From: Rhodospirillaceae bacterium
GTDB taxonomy: Bacteria; Pseudomonadota; Alphaproteobacteria; UBA8366; Aestuariispiraceae
NCBI GenBank assembly: GCA_002709955.1
Contig: PAQY01000007.1
Span: 62,001 to 126,000, forward strand
Direction of reading: 5' to 3'
Length of the DNA stretch: 64,000 nucleotides
Shown here: piece by piece, positions 41,473 to 50,050 of the stretch
Layout of the letters: each line of letters opens with the position of its first letter
Numbering within the stretch: position 1 is the first letter of the stretch
Notes under the pieces: generated by a model
Told to the model about the DNA's origin: nothing
The model's database searches: none
The model's input: only the letters and a program-made list of their open reading frames with translations
Position numbers and translations under genes: made by a program

Positions 41473-42584
41473 GTGCCGGTCGCCTCACTGGTTACCGTTT
41501 CCTGTTGGGCGGATTTTGGGGCGACCAAAGAGTTTTCGCGCACTTTCTGCACGCCGCGGATAACGACATCTTCCCCCAGGGCCAATCCGTCCACAACCTC
41601 CACATATCCGATCGAGCGTCGCCCGATGCTGACATTGCGCCGCGCGGCCCGTAACCCATCGTCACGCTGGGTGACGGCAAAGACATAGGATTGATTGCCA
41701 TCCACGACGACGGCTTCTTCTGGGACTGTCAGGGTCTGATCTGCATCCAGGATGATGGATAAATGCATGAACATTCCCGCAGGTAGAATGCGATCTGTAT
41801 TCGGGATAAACGCGCGGACCTGAAAGGATCGTGATATCGGGGAGATCCGGCTGTCCAGCGAGAGGATTTCCGCATCAAACTTCCGACCTGGAAAGGCAGC
41901 CGCATTGGCTTCGACCTTTTGTCCGGGGGTGATGCGCCCGAACATGTCTTCTGACAAAAAGAATTCGACTTCGACGATGGACAAATCATCCAGTATTGTA
42001 ATCGTGTCGCCGGTTTCTATCTGGGCACCAAGTTCAACACTTGAATAGCCGACAACCCCTGCAAACGGGGCTTTAACCGTTCGATCCTGCAAGCGGCGCG
42101 TGGCGCGATCCCGCTCTGCCTGGGCAATGGCGACATTGGCGACCAGTGTATCGACGGTGGCCTCTGCGACCGTATTCGATTTCCGCAGGGTTTCGGCGCG
42201 TTTCAGGGCGCTTTGTGCGTCTTTCAATCTGGCCTGCGCTTCAACAAGATCGGCGCGTTCGATTTCATCATCCAGTCGCAACAGGGTCTGGCCCGCATCA
42301 ACGGCTTGTCCTGCCTGAAAAGCAACTTCGACGACGCGGCCATCGGCAAATGGTTTGATTTCGACGCTGCGCTTGGCGCGCGTTGACCCCACGGCTTCGA
42401 TGGTGGTTTCCATCGCGCGCAGTGTCACAGGGGCGGTTACGACCGATATCACCCTGGCGGCGGGCCTGGTCGGTGCCGCATCAGATTGCGCCAAATCCTG
42501 ACCATATCGTTGCCACCCCTCATATCCAGCAAATGCGACAGCGCCAATGGCGATCAAAATCATAATCTGCTTTGCAGGCGACAT
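41469..42584 (-). CDS. RND efflux periplasmic adaptor subunit
   Basis: This 371-residue membrane-fusion protein joins the RND pump to an outer-membrane channel. It has an N-terminal membrane anchor (residues about 7-23), a lipoyl-like half domain (VVEVAFQAGQAVDAGQTLLRL), a coiled-coil segment (about 110-160), the second lipoyl half (VKAPFAGVVGY) and a beta-barrel. It overlaps the permease start by 4 bp. The 211 bases upstream (42585-42795) show no gene; they separate this operon from the tctA gene end. Confidence 0.9.
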   Translation of the reverse strand: MSPAKQIMILIAIGAVAFAGYEGWQRYGQDLAQSDAAPTRPAARVISVVTAPVTLRAMETTIEAVGSTRAKRSVEIKPFADGRVVEVAFQAGQAVDAGQTLLRLDDEIERADLVEAQARLKDAQSALKRAETLRKSNTVAEATVDTLVANVAIAQAERDRATRRLQDRTVKAPFAGVVGYSSVELGAQIETGDTITILDDLSIVEVEFFLSEDMFGRITPGQKVEANAAAFPGRKFDAEILSLDSRISPISRSFQVRAFIPNTDRILPAGMFMHLSIILDADQTLTVPEEAVVVDGNQSYVFAVTQRDDGLRAARRNVSIGRRSIGYVEVVDGLALGEDVVIRGVQKVRENSLVAPKSAQQETVTSEATGT

Positions 42585-42795
42585 GTCTGATTAAATCCCA
42601 TCTCAAAAAACGATGCGGCTTACATTAGTGATGTCTTGTATCGATCAGTTAGGTCGAATTCATGACCCTGCCAGTCTTAACACAAGCCAATGCTACATAT
42701 GACGTTTCATATCGCTGAACCCGTCGCAATGCTATGAATAAAATGTGATTTCAGTCATATCCTGGGTAATCCAGCTTAAAATTCGGCCAAATGCC

Positions 42796-44319
42796 CTATC
42801 GTTTTGCCGGACGGATATGTGCCAACGCAAATTTTACAATAGGCAGAAGGATCAGGATCAGTGCCACAATTGTAATTGGACCGGCAATCGGGCGCGTGAA
42901 AAAGATGCTGAAATCCCCATCCGAGAATAACAGGGATTGTCGCAGCTTCGGTTCTGCAATTGGACCCAGAACGATGGCCAGAACCGCCGGAGCCAATGGA
43001 TAGTCCAGCTTGCGCAACAACAAGGCACCGAATCCGAACAGCACCATCAGCCAGACGTCGAACATATCCTGATAGGCCGCAAAGGTCCCGATCAGCGACA
43101 GGACAAATATCACCGGGGCCAGGATTGTGAAGGGCATGCGCAGCATCCACACAAAGACGGGAATGAAGGCAAGGTTAACCAGCACCGCCACGACATTAGA
43201 GATATAGAAGGACCCGATCAGGGGCCATACAAAGTCCGGCTGGCTGGAGAACAACAGGGGGCCAGGCTGTAAACCCCAGATCACCATTCCTGCCAGCAAC
43301 ACCGCCGTGGTCGGAGAGCCTGGAATGCCAAGCGTCATCATCGGCAGCATGGCACCGGTCGAGGCGGCATTATTCGCGGATTCTGGCGCGGATATTCCGT
43401 CGGGATTCCCTTTGCCAAAGGATTTTGGATCCCGCGCGGTCAGCTTGGCAACGCCATAGGCCATCAGGGAGCCAGGGGTCGCACCCGCTGCGGGCAACAA
43501 CCCGACGAAAAATCCCAGAAAGGAGCCAATCGCTGTGCCACGCCAGGCGCTGGCAAATTCTCTACAGGCGGCAATAAGACCCTGGCGCGTGATTTTCACA
43601 TAGCTCATCGCCGAATGGGATTGGGACGACATCATCGTCCACATCATCTCCCCAATGCCATAGACACCGATGGCCAGCACCAGAAAGCGGATACCGTGAC
43701 TGAAACCGGAAATGTCGAAAAAGACCAGACGCGGTTCCCCTGACACGATGTCAAAACCGACTGAGGCCAGAACCAGGCCAAAGCAGATCGAAAAGATCGT
43801 TTTGGGAATGTCGTCGCCCCCCAGTCCGATGAATGTGGCGAATGCCAGCAGCATGAGCGCAAAAATTTCCGGATCACCGAATTTCAGGGCAACGCTGGCA
43901 AGCGGTGGGGCAAATGCGGTGAACAGGATGTTGGAGATCGTGCCCCCGACAAAGGATGCCAGGGCAGCAATTACCAATGCCCGGTCAGCCCGTCCCGCCA
44001 GCGCCATTGGTCGACCGTCAAAGGTTGTCGCCACGGCGGTCGATGCCCCTGGAATACCCAGCGTGATAGAAGAAATAGCACCCCCATACATGGCCCCGTA
44101 ATAGATCGCTGCCAGAAAGATCATGGGGGAGGTCGCCGAACCGGTGAATTCCTGAATGACAAAAGTGAATGGCAATAGAATAGCAACACCATTAACCGAT
44201 CCAAGTCCCGGCATGGCACCAACAAACAACCCGACCAAGACACCCGCGATGGCCAGGCCAAGGTTCGTGGGCTGCATTGCAACGACAATTCCATCCATCA
44301 GGGCGAAAAGGATATCCAT
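42796..44319 (-). CDS. tctA: Tripartite tricarboxylate transporter, large membrane subunit (TctA)
   Basis: This 507-residue protein has about 12 membrane segments and the TctA blocks PGLGSVNGVAILLPFTF, GAMYGGAISSITLGIPG and, near the middle, GLLPAAGATPGSLMAYG. It forms the membrane pore of a secondary transporter that uses a periplasmic binding protein for carboxylates. The three genes tctC, tctB, tctA run in that order on this strand. The substrate of this set is not known; citrate and other carboxylates are typical. Confidence 0.93.
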   Translation of the reverse strand: MDILFALMDGIVVAMQPTNLGLAIAGVLVGLFVGAMPGLGSVNGVAILLPFTFVIQEFTGSATSPMIFLAAIYYGAMYGGAISSITLGIPGASTAVATTFDGRPMALAGRADRALVIAALASFVGGTISNILFTAFAPPLASVALKFGDPEIFALMLLAFATFIGLGGDDIPKTIFSICFGLVLASVGFDIVSGEPRLVFFDISGFSHGIRFLVLAIGVYGIGEMMWTMMSSQSHSAMSYVKITRQGLIAACREFASAWRGTAIGSFLGFFVGLLPAAGATPGSLMAYGVAKLTARDPKSFGKGNPDGISAPESANNAASTGAMLPMMTLGIPGSPTTAVLLAGMVIWGLQPGPLLFSSQPDFVWPLIGSFYISNVVAVLVNLAFIPVFVWMLRMPFTILAPVIFVLSLIGTFAAYQDMFDVWLMVLFGFGALLLRKLDYPLAPAVLAIVLGPIAEPKLRQSLLFSDGDFSIFFTRPIAGPITIVALILILLPIVKFALAHIRPAKR

Positions 44320-44370
44320 AACGCAGTCTCCAACCCGGGCGGCTCAAAACGGACGCCGGGATCAACAGTA

Positions 44371-44901
44371 TTACAGGAACAGGTCGTATAGCGGCAGGAA
44401 CAAGGGTTCCAGATACCCCTTTGGCAGCACGATACGCATCGCGATATCAAAGAAGAAGAAGCTACAGACCGGAATAGCGGTGGATATGATCAGTGTCGGA
44501 ACCAAGCGATGCCGACCCAATCCCCCGATGAAGTAGATCATGAAAACAAAGATCGCTCCGTAGAATCCGATAATGCCAATCAGGATCAGGAAGCCCAGTA
44601 AGCCGCCCCCCACCAGCAGAAATGTGCGCTTCGCGTGATGGTCCAGAAACGGTTCTTCGGATTGGGACGGGGGGGATTTGCGCAGATACCAGTTGATGCC
44701 GATCCAGACCGAACACAGCAACATGATCAGGGACAGCCAGAAGGGCCAGAAGCCACTGCCCGGCCCCTCATCCAGGATCAGGCCGATATTATCGAACCGG
44801 GCGACATCCGGGTCCCAACCCGGACCCTCCCCACTTTTCCACATGAAATACAGGGAGAGGACCCCCAGGAAAAAGGCCGTCACAATTTCAGCTCGCCTCA
44901 T
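44371..44901 (-). CDS. tctB: Tripartite tricarboxylate transporter, small membrane subunit (TctB)
   Basis: This 176-residue protein has four predicted membrane segments, one near residues 7-20 and the others after a charged loop, with GSGFWPFWLSLIMLL typical of TctB. It sits between the binding-protein gene and tctA, with gaps of 43 and 51 bases, and completes the TctABC set. TctB proteins vary a lot in sequence, so length, topology and context carry the assignment. Confidence 0.85.
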   Translation of the reverse strand: MRRAEIVTAFFLGVLSLYFMWKSGEGPGWDPDVARFDNIGLILDEGPGSGFWPFWLSLIMLLCSVWIGINWYLRKSPPSQSEEPFLDHHAKRTFLLVGGGLLGFLILIGIIGFYGAIFVFMIYFIGGLGRHRLVPTLIISTAIPVCSFFFFDIAMRIVLPKGYLEPLFLPLYDLFL

Positions 44902-44944
44902 AACCTGGCGCTCCTCTCCCAGTTTAACGGTGATCTGTATTGGA

Positions 44945-45922
44945 TTATTTGATGGCGCCGGATGCCTTCAGGATCGCTTCATGCCGGACCCGTTGTTCTG
45001 ACCAATATTGGCTCAGATCATCGCCAGCCATGAAGTTGCCCATCAATGATTGCTTGGTCTTATAGGTCTGCCAGTCGGCTGTATCATAGGCTTTTTTGAA
45101 CAGATCCGTATAATAGGCTAGGGCTTCTTTGGACATTCCCGGTGGCCCAACGACCGCGCGCTGCATCGAATATACGAAATTACCACCCACTTCATTCAAT
45201 GTCGGGACCTCTGGGAACAAGGGCAATCGTTCCGCTGTGAATGCAACCAGCGGAATCAGATCCCCTGATTGATAGAAACCCAATGCTTCCGACGGGTTGT
45301 TCACCGAAGACGTGATCTGACGACCAGCCAATTGCTTGGCAACTTCGCCACCGCCTTTATAGGGAACATATTTGATCTCAAGACCGTAGTTGTTGTTCAG
45401 ATAATCTGTGATGATTTCATCTTCTGCGGCCTTGCCTGTGCCGCCCATTACCCATTCGCGACCGCGGTCTTTGGCGGCGGTGACAAATTCGTCGAAGGTT
45501 TTGATACCCTCATCCTTGTGAACCCATAACAGAAAAGTGTCTTCGGCCATGCGACCAACAGGTGCAAATTTCATGATATCGACTCCCAGACCCGGTTGGC
45601 GCAAAGGGGTCGTGAAGAAGGAATTCAGTGTCACCATGACCGTATGGTCCGGGTCCGATACGCTGTTCATATAGGTCAAGGCTTCTGCACCGGATCCGCC
45701 GGGCTTGTTTACCGGTATAAGCGGTCGCGATGCCAGGTTTTCCTTTTCAATAATGGATTGGATCAAGCGGGCCATCTTGTCGGCACCGCCGCCTTGGCCG
45801 GCCATGATTACAAATTCGACCGGTTTGTCAGGCTCAAAGGCAAGGGCTGGTCCCGTGACGACGGAAAGAGAAAGTGCTAAAGCCCCAGCCGTGTTCAGAA
45901 ATGAACGCATGTGCTTGTTCAT
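44945..45922 (-). CDS. tctC: Tripartite tricarboxylate transporter substrate-binding protein (TctC)
   Basis: This protein of about 325 residues has a signal peptide (MNKHMRSFLNTAGALALSLS onward, cleavage likely after ALA near residue 29) and then a Bug/TctC-type binding protein with KPVEFVIMAGQGGGADKMARL at its start. It binds a carboxylate in the periplasm and delivers it to TctA/TctB. The ATG at 45922 has GGAGGA 4-5 bases upstream; an upstream start at 45943 would add seven residues. It is the first gene of the tct operon. Confidence 0.9.
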   Translation of the reverse strand: MNKHMRSFLNTAGALALSLSVVTGPALAFEPDKPVEFVIMAGQGGGADKMARLIQSIIEKENLASRPLIPVNKPGGSGAEALTYMNSVSDPDHTVMVTLNSFFTTPLRQPGLGVDIMKFAPVGRMAEDTFLLWVHKDEGIKTFDEFVTAAKDRGREWVMGGTGKAAEDEIITDYLNNNYGLEIKYVPYKGGGEVAKQLAGRQITSSVNNPSEALGFYQSGDLIPLVAFTAERLPLFPEVPTLNEVGGNFVYSMQRAVVGPPGMSKEALAYYTDLFKKAYDTADWQTYKTKQSLMGNFMAGDDLSQYWSEQRVRHEAILKASGAIK

Positions 45923-46367
45923 GGTTTCCTCCGTTTCAATCAAACAATCCGAACCGGCGTATCCGGTGTTGGATCGGGTGCCAATTTTTGGTCTACCCTG
46001 ATGCCATGCCGCTATCGTTGTGATGAATTCCTAGAATGGATGGGATCAATTACCAGACATTGGAAGCGATAGAGGTATAAACATGAAACGTAATTTACAT
46101 ACAAATTGATATGAGTCTACGAAATAAAATTATTAAATATCGTTTTATTATTTCCATTAATTTCGTATGGTTATTCATGGTTGAGTTTTTTCACTTGATT
46201 TTCAATCCACTGCCCGGTTTCTTTCAGGATGCGGTACGCTTGAAGGAACGACGCATTTCATAGCCGGGCATTCGGATGCATGACTGTTGCCTGATCCTTG
46301 CCACGGGACCATAACAATACGATCTAACGATATAGGTCGGAACAATCGATCAAGGGAGGAAGAGCAG
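45923..46367. promoter_or_regulatory. Intergenic region between tctC and the acyl-CoA ligase
   Basis: This 445-base gap separates divergent genes and should hold promoters for both. The middle (about 46080-46200) is clearly AT-rich compared with its surroundings and contains an inverted repeat pairing 46123-46129 with 46143-46149. A strong GGGAGGA at 46354-46360 serves the ligase gene. I see no gene, terminator or recognisable regulator site. Confidence 0.4.
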
Positions 46368-47882
46368 ATGGATGTGACAGGGCGGGTATTTGATTTATTA
46401 GGGCAGGGGGCAGACGATGCCGTGGCGCTGGCAGCACCGGGGCGCACCGATATGACCTTTATGGCCTTGCGACAGCACTGTGCGCGCATCCGTCGGCAAT
46501 TGGCGGCGCGGGATATTGGACCGGGGGACCGGGTCGCTATCGTCCTGCCCAATGGACCGGAAATGGCCAGCGCGTTTTTCGCGGTGGCATCTGGCCTGTC
46601 TGCGGCGCCGTTAAATCCCGCATACAAAGAATCCGAATATGCCTTTTATCTGGAAGATCTTAAGCCAAAACTGGTGATCGTTGCCCAGGATAGCGATAAT
46701 CCTGTTCGGGCTGCTGCGGCGTCGCTGAATATTCCTGTCGCTGAGGCCCTGGTTGGGCCGGAAGACCCTGCGGGTGCCTTCACCTTGTGGGCGGAAGAGG
46801 CCGATGACACCGCGCCCGGTCCGACGGATGAGGCCCTGGTGCTGCACACATCGGGGACGACGTCGCGCCCGAAAGTCGTGCCACTGACCCAGGCCAACCT
46901 ATTCGCCTCCGCCAGTAATATTGCCAGCACCTTGGCCCTGACACCGACGGATCATTGCCTGAATATCATGCCCTTGTTTCATATCCATGGCCTGATCGCG
47001 GTGGTCCTGTCTTCCATCAAGGCCGGGGCGTCTGTCTGCTGTACACCGGGCTTCAACGCCCTGAAGTTTTTCGACCTTGCGGTTGCTGAAAAGCCGACCT
47101 GGTATTCAGGCGTTCCAACCATGCATCAGACTATTTTGCTGCGGGCAAAGCGCAATCCAGAGGCCCTGTCCCAGGTAAAGTTCCGCTTTGTGCGGTCGTC
47201 TTCTGCGTCCCTGCCGCCTGCCGTATTCAATGAATTGGTGGAAACCTTTGGCTGCCCGGTTATCGAAGCCTATGGCATGACAGAGGCGACGCACCAGATG
47301 GCCTCTAACCCTCTGCCGCCGGGCAAGCAAAAGCCTGGTTTCGTTGGTCTGCCAGCCGGGCCGGAAATCTGCATTCTGGACTTGGAGGGAAAGCGGCAGA
47401 CTGTCGGCACGGTGGGAGAGGTTTGTATTCGCGGTGCCAATGTCACGCCCGGCTATGAGAATAATGACAAGGCGAATGCGGAAAGCTTCACCGATGGCTG
47501 GTTCCGCACCGGTGATCAGGGTTATTTGGATGAGGACGGGTATCTGAAGATCACCGGGCGGATAAAGGAAATCATCAATCGCGGGGGAGAGAAAGTATCG
47601 CCCTTGGAAGTGGATGATGTCTTTATGGAACATCCTGGAATCCAACAGATCGTGACCTTCGCCATGCCCCACAAAATGCTGGGCGAGGAAGTTGCCGCTG
47701 CCGTCGTTCTAGCGGAAGGGGCCACAGTGACGGAAAAGGATTTGAAGGAATATGCCGCGGATCTTCTGGCCCCCTTCAAAATCCCGAAGAAGTTTGTTTT
47801 CCTGGACGAAATTCCTAAGGGCGCGACCGGTAAGATGCAGCGCATCGGACTGGCAGAAAAACTGGGCCTGGGAGAGGCATAA
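46368..47882 (+). CDS. Acyl-CoA synthetase, oxalyl-CoA synthetase-like (AAE3/Pcs60 group)
   Basis: This 504-residue AMP-forming ligase has the acyl-adenylate P-loop VLHTSGTTSRPKVVPLTQ (about 162-179), the motif YGMTEATHQMASNPLPPGK, the hinge region FRTGDQGYLDEDGYLKITGR, and the C-terminal lysine block PKGATGKMQR. The MTEATH-MASNPLPPG stretch closely recalls plant and yeast oxalate-CoA ligases, so a small dicarboxylate or hydroxy acid is a likely substrate. The gene is preceded by a strong ribosome-binding site, is divergent from a carboxylate transporter, and overlaps the ketopantoate-reductase-like gene by 1 bp. Confidence 0.8.
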   Translation: MDVTGRVFDLLGQGADDAVALAAPGRTDMTFMALRQHCARIRRQLAARDIGPGDRVAIVLPNGPEMASAFFAVASGLSAAPLNPAYKESEYAFYLEDLKPKLVIVAQDSDNPVRAAAASLNIPVAEALVGPEDPAGAFTLWAEEADDTAPGPTDEALVLHTSGTTSRPKVVPLTQANLFASASNIASTLALTPTDHCLNIMPLFHIHGLIAVVLSSIKAGASVCCTPGFNALKFFDLAVAEKPTWYSGVPTMHQTILLRAKRNPEALSQVKFRFVRSSSASLPPAVFNELVETFGCPVIEAYGMTEATHQMASNPLPPGKQKPGFVGLPAGPEICILDLEGKRQTVGTVGEVCIRGANVTPGYENNDKANAESFTDGWFRTGDQGYLDEDGYLKITGRIKEIINRGGEKVSPLEVDDVFMEHPGIQQIVTFAMPHKMLGEEVAAAVVLAEGATVTEKDLKEYAADLLAPFKIPKKFVFLDEIPKGATGKMQRIGLAEKLGLGEA

Positions 47883-48904
47883 TGACCAAGGTTTGTATCT
47901 ATGGTGCCGGCGCGATCGGTGGATTGATGGCCGCGGCTTTAAGTGAGGCCGGGGCGGATGTATCGCTGGTCGCGCGCGGCCCACATCTTGCGGCGATCCA
48001 GGACAAGGGAATGATCCTGCGCAAGGATGGTCAGGAGACGACCTATAAAATCAAAGCCAGCGATAATCCCGCCGATTTGGGTCAGCAGGATTATGTCATC
48101 GTAACCTTAAAGGCCCATTCCGTCCCGGCGATCGTGGATCAGTTCACGCCCTTGCTGGGGCCGGAAACGGCAATTGTGCCTGCCGTGAACGGGCTTCCCT
48201 GGTGGTATTTCTATAAGGCGGATACCGGGACCGTTTTGGATGACAATCCGCTTGAGACAGTTGATCCGGGGGCTGCCCAGTGGAAAGCATTCGGGCCGCA
48301 ACGCGCCATTGGCTGTGTCGTCTATCCGGCTGCGGATGTGCCGGAACCCGGCGTGATAGAGCATAAATATGGCAATCGGTTTTCCTTGGGCGAGCCCGAT
48401 GGCAGCCAGTCGGGAAGGCTGGAACGCTTGTCCAACCTGTTTATCAAGGGCGGATTGAAGGCCCCCCGCAAAGGGCGCTTGCGCGATGAGCTTTGGATCA
48501 AGCTATGGGGCAATTGTTCGTTTAATCCGGTCTCTGCCCTGACCGGGGCCAGCCTGGATCAGATTGGGGCAAATACGGCCTGTACCGACGTCGTGCGCCG
48601 CATGATGCTGGAATGTAAGGCCGTGGGGGAAGCTGTAGGCGCGCGCTTTGCCGTTGATGTCGAACGCCGGATAGAAGGCGGGACGGAAATCATCGGGCAC
48701 AAGCCGTCCACCCGCCAGGATGTGGAGAAAGGACGCCCCATGGAACTGGACGCCTTGACGTCAACGGTTCTGGAACTGGCGCGCAAGCTGGATATCGCGA
48801 CCCCAACCCTGGATGCCGTGGCCGCCCTGGTGCGGATGCAGGGCTCCGTTCTGGGTCTCTACCAGCATAACGAAGCCCTGGAATCCCTGATTTTCAAGCG
48901 GTGA
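47882..48904 (+). CDS. Ketopantoate reductase-like 2-dehydropantoate 2-reductase family enzyme
   Basis: This 340-residue NAD(P)H-dependent enzyme has the Rossmann opening YGAGAIGG (8-15), KLWGNCSFNPVSALTG with the catalytic-type Lys, and HKPSTRQDVEKGRPMELD, the C-terminal substrate block of the ApbA/PanE family. Many family members reduce 2-keto acids other than ketopantoate. Its start overlaps the ligase stop (TAATG), so the two probably act in one catabolic route. Confidence 0.82.
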   Translation: MTKVCIYGAGAIGGLMAAALSEAGADVSLVARGPHLAAIQDKGMILRKDGQETTYKIKASDNPADLGQQDYVIVTLKAHSVPAIVDQFTPLLGPETAIVPAVNGLPWWYFYKADTGTVLDDNPLETVDPGAAQWKAFGPQRAIGCVVYPAADVPEPGVIEHKYGNRFSLGEPDGSQSGRLERLSNLFIKGGLKAPRKGRLRDELWIKLWGNCSFNPVSALTGASLDQIGANTACTDVVRRMMLECKAVGEAVGARFAVDVERRIEGGTEIIGHKPSTRQDVEKGRPMELDALTSTVLELARKLDIATPTLDAVAALVRMQGSVLGLYQHNEALESLIFKR

Positions 48905-48924
48905 CGCCTTTTCCCGTGCCAATC

Positions 48925-49974
48925 CTATCTGACTGAAAGGGCAGGGCTGAAGCGCATCAGGCATAAGATCTCGAACAGGATTTGGGCACCGACCTGGGCG
49001 GTGTTGGTGGTGCTGTCATATTGCGGGGCGACCTCAACCACATCCCCGCCGATGATGTTCAATCCGGCCAACCCGCGCAGCATGGTCATCGCTTCCCGGC
49101 TGGTGACGCCACCGATTTCTGGCGTGCCGGTGCCAGGCGCAAAGGCCGGGTCCAGGCAATCAACATCGAATGTTACATAGACCGGGCCATCCCTAACAAC
49201 GTCCCGTGCTTTCTTGATCACGGCGGCGGGGCCCATTTCGGCGACATCTTCAGCATGGATCACGGTCATCCCGGAATCCACTGAAAATTCCCACAGATAT
49301 TCAGCGGGTCCCCGGATTCCGATCTGGATACAGCGTTCCGGATCCAGCACGCCCTCCAGCACAGCCTCCCGAAACGGGCCACCGTGATGGAATTTGGAAT
49401 TGTCGAATTCACCGCCGGTATCGCAATGGGCATCGAAATGGATCATCCCGATTGGGGCCTTCTTGCCGATGGCTTTCATGATCGGCAATGTCACGGAATG
49501 GTCGCCGCCGATAGATAGGGGGATAACCCCGGCGGCAACGATTTTGGCCAGATAGTCTTCGATATCCTCGTGACAGGAATTCAGGCTGAAGCGGCTGCGA
49601 AACGGGACATCGCCGATATCCGCCACGCGCAATTCTGATACGGGGGCACATTTCAGAACGTGGTTATAGGGGCCGATCCGCTCAATCGTGCGCACGGCGC
49701 GGGGACCAAACCGCGCACCTGGGCGGTTGGTGACACCCAGATCCATCGGCACGCCGACCATGGCGACCTGCAAATCTCCAAAATCCGGTGATTTCGGATC
49801 GACTTCATGCCAGGGCGCATCCAGAAAGGTAGAGACACCGGCAAATGGGGCCTGGCGCGTGCCTGCATCGTCAAAGATCGTCGCAGCCACTTTCTTGAAG
49901 TCCGGATCATGAAAGGGTTCCGCGGAGTCGGATCGATATTTCTGGCGAAGACGATCAAGATTGGACGTGTTCAT
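48925..49974 (-). CDS. speB: Agmatinase-family ureohydrolase
   Basis: This 349-residue enzyme cleaves a guanidino compound to urea and an amine, using two Mn ions. GGDHSVT (about 157-163), HFDAHCDTG and TFDVDCLDPAFAPGTGTPEIGG hold the metal ligands. An N-terminal extension of about 60 residues is longer than in E. coli SpeB, as in guanidinobutyrase and guanidinopropionase relatives, so the substrate may not be agmatine. No clear ribosome-binding site is near the ATG. It converges on the ketopantoate-reductase-like gene. Confidence 0.85.
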   Translation of the reverse strand: MNTSNLDRLRQKYRSDSAEPFHDPDFKKVAATIFDDAGTRQAPFAGVSTFLDAPWHEVDPKSPDFGDLQVAMVGVPMDLGVTNRPGARFGPRAVRTIERIGPYNHVLKCAPVSELRVADIGDVPFRSRFSLNSCHEDIEDYLAKIVAAGVIPLSIGGDHSVTLPIMKAIGKKAPIGMIHFDAHCDTGGEFDNSKFHHGGPFREAVLEGVLDPERCIQIGIRGPAEYLWEFSVDSGMTVIHAEDVAEMGPAAVIKKARDVVRDGPVYVTFDVDCLDPAFAPGTGTPEIGGVTSREAMTMLRGLAGLNIIGGDVVEVAPQYDSTTNTAQVGAQILFEILCLMRFSPALSVR

Positions 49975-50050
49975 AATGGCGGCCTCTTCCGGCGGTTTAG
50001 GCTATGGGTCAATGGCTTGGTCGCAATTCAGCCCGGTGGGGCATTATAAA

